Below, one piece after another: positions 58,601-64,000 of a DNA stretch of 64,000 nucleotides. The DNA is from Mesorhizobium sp. Root554 (GTDB taxonomy: Bacteria; Pseudomonadota; Alphaproteobacteria; Rhizobiales; Rhizobiaceae), in NCBI RefSeq assembly GCF_001427025.1, contig NZ_LMGA01000001.1, positions 3,637,697 through 3,701,696 on the forward strand, given 5' to 3'. How positions within the stretch are numbered: the first letter of the stretch is position 1; each line of letters starts with the position of its first letter. Position numbers and translations under genes: made by a program. The notes below the pieces were generated by a model, which had not been told where the DNA came from, searched no databases, and saw only the letters and a program-made list of their open reading frames with translations.

Positions 58601-59502
58601 CTGAAATACCAATGGTCGTGATGCCCGGCTCCGACTGACGTACTTTTTCCGGGTTTCGATGACGTACCGGCATCGGCTGGCGCAGCGCCCCCTGCAGCCT
58701 GCGCCACCGGTTCAGATCGCGGCGCCGTTTCCGGATCGCTTGTGCCCACGCTTGGCGTTATTGATCGATCCTTGCCGACTTCGGCAGTCTCGGCTTGCGT
58801 CTGGAACGGTTCTTTCGTCTCATCCTCGTCGGCCAACTGCTCCTCGTCGATAACCACCAGGAGGTGGCGCACGGGTTCGTCGGCAAGCCGCGCGAGACCC
58901 GACGGGTAGCTTCTGTCGTTTGCGGCGATCAGGCGTTTGACGATACGGTCGCTTTGATAAGCCACCTCGGCCACCAGCTTCGCCAGCGTGGCGCGCGGAA
59001 TGGCGAGCGCTTCGAAACCGGCCGATGCCGCCTCGATGTCGCCATTGCCGTCGACAAAGGCAAGGAACTGCCCCTTCTGCGTGAAGCCGCTGAGAGCACG
59101 GCGCTTCATATCCGGCGCACCGGAAGACCCGGCCTGTGCCGCGGGTACGGCAAGCAGGATCGCCTTCTCGCCGTCCGGCAGCGTCATGGCGCTGGCCATG
59201 AAACCGACGGTGCGGCTCATGATGCCGCCGGCCAGCCGCACCGTGATCGGATGGTCGACGCCGATGTCCGGGAAACCTTCCACAGCCAGGATATGCCGTT
59301 TGGCCACTGGCGGCAGGTGCGGCGAAGCGCCGACCATGCTTTCAATGTCGGAATAGCCGAAGAGCGCCGCCCCCGGACCATTGGCCCAGATGACCTCCTC
59401 CATGTCAGTCGACAGAATAGCCAGCGCATCGCCGGCGGCGAAACGCTTCCGCACCGCGTCCAGCACGGTGACATCAAGGAAAGAGTAGCTTTCTGAAGGC
59501 AT
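55630..59502 (-). CDS. PAS-domain sensor histidine kinase of the PdhS/PleC/DivJ type
   Basis: A 1290-residue soluble-looking kinase. An N-terminal PAS-like sensor (about 5-130) is followed by a low-complexity acidic and Ser/Pro/Ala-rich linker, another PAS-like part near 410-500, a long acidic linker to about 780, two PAS domains (about 820-1040), then the HisKA box HEIRTPLNAIIGFSELM (phospho-His1068) and an HATPase with N, G1 (DTGVGM) and G2 (GTGLGL) boxes. This C-terminal pattern is that of the PleC/DivJ/PdhS kinases that control DivK and cell-cycle asymmetry. No transmembrane segment is evident. No receiver domain is attached. Confidence 0.86.
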   Translation of the reverse strand: MPSESYSFLDVTVLDAVRKRFAAGDALAILSTDMEEVIWANGPGAALFGYSDIESMVGASPHLPPVAKRHILAVEGFPDIGVDHPITVRLAGGIMSRTVGFMASAMTLPDGEKAILLAVPAAQAGSSGAPDMKRRALSGFTQKGQFLAFVDGNGDIEAASAGFEALAIPRATLAKLVAEVAYQSDRIVKRLIAANDRSYPSGLARLADEPVRHLLVVIDEEQLADEDETKEPFQTQAETAEVGKDRSITPSVGTSDPETAPRSEPVAQAAGGAAPADAGTSSKPGKSTSVGAGHHDHWYFSEERGDPTPSDPQQPSATEEKASADGSDIGHEDGEPAIAGSGTAADDGEPVMATHAPETVGKKVEEPAPTIDRNATPRRFVWRTDAEGRFSAVSPEFAAAVGQTAADVLGRRFRDVAVAFGLDPSGEISGLLERRDTWSGRSVLWPLAGTGLKVPVDLAALPVYGRSRTFEGFRGFGVARPGDAVDDPEKIGLALVPNAAPDGEQNGGQPAQPDNTSGPLAPPPHGEASPDDPFKGEVPALSIVPKQDRRFADKVIRLAEHRQPANDKGLSTVERSAFREIGERLKKDNGAIPVEKKETASGETPAESGVENTQVDIEAGSEPHLAATAALEPHGSAPGESAEPVVPAAPTASTEPAEEDPDRDLRTPATEPGKYGGGSLLDFAEEEDAGAIDDGANLDEIDDTENQADLARLDGVDSPSNSNDRQSGRSLLDFADDDDSTAAADFRDARDDETLPVETTAATPDDDERPARQSPPLRAEGFLPSAFAATGSDTSLMARLPVPVLIHSGDALHYANEEFFALTGYKSLAGLEAVGGLDALFVDTYTDDTALDTADRSLRLRTADGRELPVDALLRSVPWRDGKALMMVIQPTTEPKGSVEGPSFAASSAGVTQPDVSELKARVAEMRTIIDTATDGVVLIDPEGNIQSISRPAEALFGFDSDDVAGKPFASLFAIESQRAARDYLAGLSEPGVASVLNDGREVIGREAEGRFIPLFMTIGRLPEDSGFCAVVRDITQWKRAEEDLTQARAVAERASSQKTDFLARISHEIRTPLNAIIGFSELMVDEKFGPVSNDRYRDYLRDINRSGNHVLDLVNDLLDISKIEAGQQEMDYEAVSLNDTLAETVALMQPQANRERVIIRSSFASRVPEVVADLRSIRQIALNVLSNAIRYTQAGGQVIVSTAYEASGDVVMRVRDTGVGMNQAEIEQALKPFKQINALRRGRGDGTGLGLPLTKAMVEANRARFTISSTPGEGTLVEVAFPSTRVLAD

Positions 59503-59637
59503 GCGCTTCGGCGGCTCTCGCAAATCGGAACGGTGCAGTTAACGCTTTGTTAATAAAAGCCTGTGGCCCGAAGGTCCACAAGGCAGTCTACGCCCGCGGC
59601 GGAAATTCGGCACGTGGTTAACGGTGGAAACTTGTGA

Positions 59638-59677
59638 TTATGGTGCAGCGCAACAAAAATATTGCATTGCACCATAA
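59638..59677. promoter_or_regulatory. Predicted PhaR operator dyad upstream of the phasin gene
   Basis: Two 16-base arms, TTATGGTGCAGCGCAA (59638-59653) and TTGCATTGCACCATAA (59662-59677), are inverted repeats matching at 14 of 16 positions with an 8-base A/T spacer. They are TGC/GCA-rich, as are targets of the PHB regulator PhaR, and lie about 76 bases upstream of the phasin ATG. Confidence 0.65.
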
Positions 59678-59752
59678 ACTGCCTTATATTGCCCATCATA
59701 GATGAACGAGACGGCTTTCTGCCAAAGCCGCTGACGCCGAAAAGGATGGAAA

Positions 59753-60202
59753 ATGTCCAAGATCAAGACCGCCGATACCGTTGAGTTCCCGAGCTTCGAC
59801 GCCGCCAAGGCCACCGATCAGTTCCGCGCCTTCACCGAGAAGGGCGTCGAGCAGTCGAAGGAAGCCTATGCCAAGCTGAAGACCGGCGCCGAGGAAACCC
59901 AGAAGGTGCTCGAAAACACCTACGAGACCGTAAAGGGCGTTTCCAACGATTTTTCGCTCAAGGCGATCGCCGCCCTTCGTGCCAGCACGGAAGCCAATTT
60001 CTCGCATCTCGAAGCGCTTCTTGGCGCCAAGTCGCTGTCCGAAGTCGTTGAGTTGCAGACCTCGTTCCTGCGCAAGCGCGTTGAAATGACCGTCGATCAG
60101 GCCAAGGAATTGCAGGCTGCCGGCACCAAGGCCGCCGAGGATGTTTCCAAGCCGATCAAGACCGCCTTCGAAAAGGCGTTCAAGGACCTCAAGGTCGCCT
60201 GA
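59753..60202 (+). CDS. Phasin family protein
   Basis: A 149-residue, lysine-rich, helical protein of the phasin family. It contains FRAFTEKGVEQSKEAYAKLKTGAEETQKVLENTYETVKG and the later FEKAFKDLKVA. Phasins coat poly-hydroxybutyrate granules. AAGGA lies about 8 bases upstream of the ATG. The upstream dyad at 59638 suggests repression by PhaR until granules form. The 3' side runs straight into the hairpin series of the candidate small RNA at 60221. Confidence 0.94.
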   Translation: MSKIKTADTVEFPSFDAAKATDQFRAFTEKGVEQSKEAYAKLKTGAEETQKVLENTYETVKGVSNDFSLKAIAALRASTEANFSHLEALLGAKSLSEVVELQTSFLRKRVEMTVDQAKELQAAGTKAAEDVSKPIKTAFEKAFKDLKVA

Positions 60203-60220
60203 AGCCGCAGAGGCAATTGT

Positions 60221-60333
60221 GAATACCCGGCCGGCGGTTCCTCCTCCCTCCGTCCGCCGGGATAGCGGCCAGCACCTCCCGCTGGCCATTTATAGGAAAA
60301 GGCCGGCACCTCCTCCCGCCGGCCTTTTTCTTT
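60221..60333 (+). ncRNA. Candidate anti-Shine-Dalgarno small RNA (NfeR1/alpha-r14 or CcsR-like)
   Basis: Three successive hairpins start 28 bases after the phasin stop. Stem 1 CCGGCGG/CCGCCGG (60231-60260) has the loop TTCCTCCTCCCTCCGT; stem 2 GGCCAGC/GCTGGCC (60267-60287) has the loop ACCTCCC; stem 3 (60299-60326) is the terminator with the loop ACCTCCTCCC. Exposed CCTCC repeats in each loop can pair with Shine-Dalgarno sequences. This matches alphaproteobacterial small RNAs of the NfeR1 (alpha-r14) and CCUCCUCCC-motif types. It may be processed from the phasin mRNA 3' end or have its own promoter. Confidence 0.65.
60299..60333 (+). terminator. Intrinsic terminator of the phasin/small RNA transcript
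   Basis: AAGGCCGGC (60299-60307) pairs with GCCGGCCTT (60318-60326), and TTTTTCTTT follows from 60325. A strong 9-base-pair stem whose loop carries one of the CCTCCTCCC motifs. Confidence 0.9.
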
Positions 60334-60478
60334 GCCTGTTTGCAGGCGCATGGGTGCTACGCCTTTTTGGCATTCCAAGAGCCTTGAATTTATGTCCGAT
60401 TGTTCGTAAGTGACGCATCGCCGATTGAAGGAGCGGCAGACGAAGACAGAGCTTCGTTGATCATGCTCAGGCGCTTGC

Positions 60479-60555
60479 GCCGTTGTAGCTCAGATGGTTA
60501 GAGCGCCGGATTGTGGATCCGGAGGTCGCTGGTTCGATCCCAGCCAACGGTACCA
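60479..60555 (+). tRNA. tRNA-His (GTG), lacking encoded G-1
   Basis: A 77-base cloverleaf with encoded CCA: acceptor GCCGTTG against CAACGGT (first pair G-U), anticodon stem CCGGA/TCCGG with loop TTGTGGA and anticodon GTG, T-arm GCTGG-TTCGATC-CCAGC. The base at position -1 is C and the discriminator is A, unlike the G-1:C73 pair of most bacteria. This exception is known in a group of alphaproteobacteria including rhizobia. Confidence 0.96.
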
Positions 60556-60733
60556 CCTCCCAAGGAACTGAATTGACTTTGGAAATCGACTTCAATCGGG
60601 CTTCGTACCTTAAATCCGGCTTGCCGGGTTGCCTCGCCGTGGCGACTCGGATTCAATTGACCGGGCGGCATCCTTTTGAGATGCCGTACGTTTACGGCGA
60701 TCAAAGTGGCGTAACCGGAGCAGGTTATTCATT

Positions 60734-60991
60734 ATGAGCGAACATGCGATCGAGTTTCTTCAGGAGTGGATTGGCGAGAAATGCCAAGCTCCCAGCGAAC
60801 CGATCAGGATAGAAAAGCAGGCCGAGGCGCTCGCGAGAGAGTGTTGCGCCAAGGCGGCTGAGGCCGGCATCCCGCTGGAGGATATCCAGGAGGAAGTCGG
60901 CGACATTCAGGAGCTCATCGCTTCGCGGCTGGAAGACGCCGTCGAGGCCGAACAGTCCGGCGACAAGAATCCGCTCCGGAAAGCTGGATAG
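60734..60991 (+). CDS. DUF768 family protein
   Basis: An 85-residue soluble, acidic, helical protein: MSEHAIEFLQEWIGEKCQAP, then EALARECCAKAAEAGI with a CC pair and EEVGDIQELIASRLEDAVEAE. This fits DUF768, a small family expanded in Mesorhizobium and of unknown function. It is monocistronic, after tRNA-His. No strong Shine-Dalgarno sequence is seen (GGAGCAGG lies about 10 bases upstream). The family is the best single hint of genus in this window. Confidence 0.82.
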   Translation: MSEHAIEFLQEWIGEKCQAPSEPIRIEKQAEALARECCAKAAEAGIPLEDIQEEVGDIQELIASRLEDAVEAEQSGDKNPLRKAG

Positions 60992-61078
60992 GCAAGGGTG
61001 CGGAACACCCGAGCGTCATTGATGCCGGGACACATGCCACCAGCCGCCTGTCGCAATGTTCCACGTTAGGGTCTGAGC

Positions 61079-62722
61079 CTAGAACAGCGATCCCTGGTTT
61101 CCGGGGTCCTTCGGCTTTGGGCGCGGTTTTGCCGCCGGCGGCGCTGCGGTCGTCGCTTCGGCGTCCCCTGCTGCCACGGCATGTATGGTGCCGTCGGCAA
61201 AGCGAAGTTCCAGCCCGCCGCCCACCACGACTTCCGCGGCGCGCCTGACCAGCTTGCCCGCATCGTCGAGCACCAGTGCGTAGCCGCGCTCGAGGATCGA
61301 CTGTTCCGATAGTTTGAGTGTCGAGAGCAGCCGGTCGGCCTGTGTCAGCCTCGCCCTTAAGCGTTCCATCCGCACGGTCAGCGCTTGCTCATGCCGGCGC
61401 GCGGCGCTTGTCAGCCGGTCCGCGGCCTCTCGTCTCGATCTTTGCAGCGGTTGCAAACTGATGCGGGCCTGCGCGGCGTCGAATCGCTGCCGTTTTCGCG
61501 CCAGGGCTGCTTTTGCACATTTCGGCAATTGATCGGAGGCGCGACGCAGTTCCGCCCGCCTCGTGTTTGCTATGCCGCGCAAGGCAGCCTGCCCCCGCAG
61601 CACATCCCGCTCGGTCAACTTGCGCCATTCTGCGATACGCCGCATCAGGGTCGCGGTCGAGAGCCGCGCGCCATCGAGCCGCGCCCGCTTGCGATGAACG
61701 CCGACCGTGAGGCCGCGGCCGAGCCGACCCGTCGCTTCGTCGAACCGGCGTCGCGGTACGGCCAGCAGTTGGTCGGGCGAGGGCAGGGCGCGCGCCGCAG
61801 CCCGCACTGCCTGCCGCTTGCGGTCCACCGTTCTTGCAGTGCAGGCCTTGAGCCGCGCGCCGAGATTGGCGAGCGTCGCTTCGAGGTCTGCCCTCACGGG
61901 CACGGCAATCTCGGCGGCGCCCGTTGGCGTCGGCGCGCGGACGTCCGCCGCAAGGTCGATCAGCGTCCAGTCGGTTTCATGCCCGACCGCCGAGATGACC
62001 GGAATGTCGGAGGCGGCGACGGCGCGCACCAGCGCCTCGTCGTTGAACCCCCACAAATCCTCCAGGCTGCCGCCGCCACGCGCGATGATCAGAAGATCGG
62101 GCCGCGCGATCGATCCGCCTTCCGCCAGCGCGTTGAAACCTACAACGGCCGCGGCCGCTTCCGCGCCTGCCGTCTCGCCCTGAACCCGCACCGGCCAGAC
62201 CACCACATGCAACGGGAAGCGGTCGGCCAGGCGGTGCAGGATATCGCGGATCACCGCGCCGGTCGGCGAGGTGACGACGCCGATCACGCGGGGCATGTAG
62301 GGCAGAAGCTGCTTGCGCGCCGGGTCGAAAAGCCCTTCGGCCTGCAGCTTGCGTTTGCGTTCCTCAAGCAGCGCCATCAGCGCGCCGGCGCCGGCCGGCT
62401 CCAGGCTTTCGATGACGATCTGGTATTTGGACGATCCCGGGTATGTGGTGAGCTTGCCGGTGGCGATCACCTCCATGCCCTCTTCAGGGCGGAAGCGCAG
62501 CCGGCTCATCGTGCCTTTCCACACCACAGCTTCAAGGCGGGAGCGGTCGTCCTTCAGCGCGAAATAGGCGTGGCCCGACGAATGCGGGCCGCGATAGCCG
62601 GAAATCTCGCCGCGCACCCGCACATGGCCGAACTGGTCCTCGACCGCGCGCTTCAAGGCGCCTGATATCTCGCTCACCGTATATTCGGTGGCGTTTGTGC
62701 GTGATTCGGTTGCTTCGCTCAT
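61079..62722 (-). CDS. xseA: Exodeoxyribonuclease VII large subunit
   Basis: A 547-residue XseA. The N-terminal OB domain ([46 protein letters not shown] in parts) precedes the catalytic domain with [21 protein letters not shown] [12 protein letters not shown] and [30 protein letters not shown] long basic coiled-coil region (about 300-470) and an alanine/proline-rich tail (ending [10 protein letters not shown]) follow. The complex degrades single-stranded DNA. The small subunit gene xseB is not next to it. Confidence 0.96.
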   Translation of the reverse strand: MSEATESRTNATEYTVSEISGALKRAVEDQFGHVRVRGEISGYRGPHSSGHAYFALKDDRSRLEAVVWKGTMSRLRFRPEEGMEVIATGKLTTYPGSSKYQIVIESLEPAGAGALMALLEERKRKLQAEGLFDPARKQLLPYMPRVIGVVTSPTGAVIRDILHRLADRFPLHVVVWPVRVQGETAGAEAAAAVVGFNALAEGGSIARPDLLIIARGGGSLEDLWGFNDEALVRAVAASDIPVISAVGHETDWTLIDLAADVRAPTPTGAAEIAVPVRADLEATLANLGARLKACTARTVDRKRQAVRAAARALPSPDQLLAVPRRRFDEATGRLGRGLTVGVHRKRARLDGARLSTATLMRRIAEWRKLTERDVLRGQAALRGIANTRRAELRRASDQLPKCAKAALARKRQRFDAAQARISLQPLQRSRREAADRLTSAARRHEQALTVRMERLRARLTQADRLLSTLKLSEQSILERGYALVLDDAGKLVRRAAEVVVGGGLELRFADGTIHAVAAGDAEATTAAPPAAKPRPKPKDPGNQGSLF

Positions 62723-62776
62723 GGCGCGATTGACCGCCCGTGGACCCGGTCCGTCAAGGGCAGCTCATGCTGCGTG

Positions 62777-63733
62777 CTACCAACCCGGCACAAGCTGGTT
62801 CGGCTTCCCGCGTTTCATCCTGGCGGCGGCCAGCAGGGCGAAATCGAAGCTGCCGGCATCCTCGCCAAGCGGCACGGAAATATTGTCAAGGCTCTCCGAG
62901 ATGTGCCGCGCCAGCGCATCGACGATCTCCGGCCGGCTGGTCTGGCCGCGCATGATGCCGATGCGGCAATCGGGCAGGGCGCCGAAGCCGTCGGCTTCGC
63001 CCAGCACCCGCATGCCGGGCCGCAGCGCGCATTCCGGCAGCACCGAGATCGCCAGGCCTGAAAGCACCGCGGCGGTGATGACGGTGGCGGAAAAGCTGGT
63101 GAAGAGAATGCGGTAGTCGCGGTTCATGGCGTCCAGCACGTCGCAACCAGCCCGCCGCCAGATGCAGTTCGGCCGGCCGAAGGCCATCGGCAGCACTTCC
63201 TGCTCATGCGTCGCATGGTTGGCCGACGTGACCCACAGCAACGGCTCGCGCCGCACCACTTCCGATTGGCCGCGCGCGTCGTTGTGCGTCACCAGAGCGA
63301 GGTCGAGATTGCCGCGCTTGATGTGCTCGACGAGGCCCGGCGTCGGCTCGCAGACGACCGTCAGCTCCACACGCGGATTGGACCGGGCGAAACGGGCCAT
63401 GATCTCGGGCAGGAAGCGGTCGGCATAATCGTCCGGCGTGCCGATGCGGATCGTGCCTTCCAGGCGGGTGTCATCGAAGGCGGCAAGCGTTTCGCGGTTC
63501 AGGAAGAGCAGCCGGCGGGCGTAGGACAGAAGCCTTTCGCCTTCCTCGGTCAGCTTGTTGGTGCGGCCTTCCTTCTCGAACAGCGGCTTGCCGATCCGCT
63601 CTTCCAGCCGGCGCATCTGCATCGAGACGGCCGATTGCGTGCGATGCACTTCCTCCGCCGCCCGGGTGAAGCTGCCGGTGTCGGCGATGGTGACAAAGGT
63701 CTGCAACTGGTCGAGATCAAGCGGCGCTTTCAT
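62777..63733 (-). CDS. LysR family transcriptional regulator
   Basis: A 318-residue LysR-type regulator. The helix-turn-helix is at about residues 4-63 (LQTFVTIADTGSFTRAAEEVHRTQSAVSMQMRRLEERIGKPLF in parts), followed by a substrate-binding-like effector domain (about 90-300). It is divergent from the partial gene at 63908, with a 174-base gap that holds a dyad; LysR proteins usually control such a neighbour and themselves. The inducer is unknown. Confidence 0.95.
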   Translation of the reverse strand: MKAPLDLDQLQTFVTIADTGSFTRAAEEVHRTQSAVSMQMRRLEERIGKPLFEKEGRTNKLTEEGERLLSYARRLLFLNRETLAAFDDTRLEGTIRIGTPDDYADRFLPEIMARFARSNPRVELTVVCEPTPGLVEHIKRGNLDLALVTHNDARGQSEVVRREPLLWVTSANHATHEQEVLPMAFGRPNCIWRRAGCDVLDAMNRDYRILFTSFSATVITAAVLSGLAISVLPECALRPGMRVLGEADGFGALPDCRIGIMRGQTSRPEIVDALARHISESLDNISVPLGEDAGSFDFALLAAARMKRGKPNQLVPGW

Positions 63734-63736
63734 CGA

Positions 63737-63772
63737 TCTAATCCATCATGACAGTTGATGATATAGATTAGA
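63737..63772. promoter_or_regulatory. Predicted LysR-type binding dyad
   Basis: TCTAATC (63737-63743) and GATTAGA (63766-63772) are perfect inverted repeats; an inner pair ATCAT/ATGAT lies between them. The element starts 3 bases upstream of the LysR start codon in an A/T-rich divergent gap, as expected for autoregulation. Confidence 0.5.
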
Positions 63773-63907
63773 AACATTCGTTGGATTAATCAATTCTCCC
63801 GTGGGAGATTGTCACCGTCCACATGAATCCATGTGAATCGGATTGGAGCCGCCGCGCATCGCGTGGCGGAAGGCCTTTTCGCGACCCTGAGATGAGGAAG
63901 AACGACA

Positions 63908-64000
63908 ATGACGACGTATGACTTCGCTGGCGAAACCTCGCGCATCACTTCGCGCCCGGCCGTTGCGACGCGCGTAGTCATTGCCGTGGCCAATTTCTAC
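63908..64000 (+). CDS. N-terminal fragment of an unidentified gene, possibly DUF1127
   Basis: An ATG at 63908 opens a frame that runs off the window after 31 codons: MTTYDFAGETSRITSRPAVA, then TRVVIAVANFY. GAGGAAGAA lies about 11 bases upstream. The length seen is too short for a sure call. Small DUF1127 proteins of rhizobia can begin in a similar way, so this is one option. It is divergent from the LysR gene and may be its target. Confidence 0.55.
   Translation, partial: MTTYDFAGETSRITSRPAVATRVVIAVANFY

Noticed and set aside
60513..60737. A 74-codon plus-strand frame starting inside tRNA-His
   Set aside because: It begins in the tRNA gene and has no coding features of its own before the DUF768 start.

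Overview
The window reads as an alphaproteobacterial chromosome segment, most likely Mesorhizobium or a close relative in the Phyllobacteriaceae. The grounds are the block murA-DUF2948-hisD-UPF0262-phosphatase-infA-maf-yacG followed by tRNA-Phe, a DUF768 protein (a family I associate with Mesorhizobium), a phasin, a PdhS/PleC-like kinase, and a tRNA-His that lacks an encoded G-1 and carries A73. No insertion sequence, integrase, phage gene, CRISPR array or rRNA was seen.

1-14.9 kb: a catabolic region. It opens with the tail of an ADP-forming acyl-CoA synthetase, a thiolase-like protein with its DUF35 partner, and an enoyl-CoA hydratase (+). A minus-strand operon follows: TctB-TctA permease, CaiB/BaiF CoA-transferase, Bug/TctC binding protein, Ldh2-type dehydrogenase, MmgE/PrpD protein. 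Divergent from it are an enolase-superfamily enzyme and a two-subunit iron-sulfur hydro-lyase. A quinone oxidoreductase with a coupled small protein and an IclR regulator close the region. A dyad TTYCG-N5-CGAAA occurs in three intergenic regions here and probably marks the IclR regulon. The substrate is unknown but is likely an imported carboxylate converted to CoA esters.

15-24.7 kb: housekeeping. tRNA-Phe sits at the junction with the catabolic region. Then come the yacG-to-murA block, tRNA-Thr overlapped antisense by a DUF427 gene, a SAF-domain oxidoreductase and proC.

25-38.4 kb: a WecG/TagA glycosyltransferase, folD, a GlxA-type regulator, a secreted VWA protein, the Entner-Doudoroff operon zwf-pgl-edd, an aldehyde dehydrogenase with an SDR, a TetR regulator with a clear operator next to a divergent DHFR-like gene, and an SH3 envelope protein.

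38.6-51.4 kb: polyamine and acetate metabolism. A gamma-glutamylputrescine synthetase/oxidase pair flanks an alpha/beta hydrolase, and a complete polyamine ABC transporter lies 5 kb away. Between them are a HAD hydrolase, a degenerate receiver protein, isocitrate lyase and a divergent ScfR/RamB-like regulator.

51.4-64 kb: an AsmA-like protein, acetoacetate-CoA ligase, a 1290-residue sensor kinase, a phasin under a PhaR-like dyad, tRNA-His, a DUF768 protein, xseA, a LysR regulator and the start of a divergent small gene. Two candidate small RNAs lie here. One, just after the phasin, has three hairpins whose loops all carry CCTCC-type anti-Shine-Dalgarno motifs. The other, after the acetoacetate-CoA ligase, is a three-hairpin structure ending in an intrinsic terminator.
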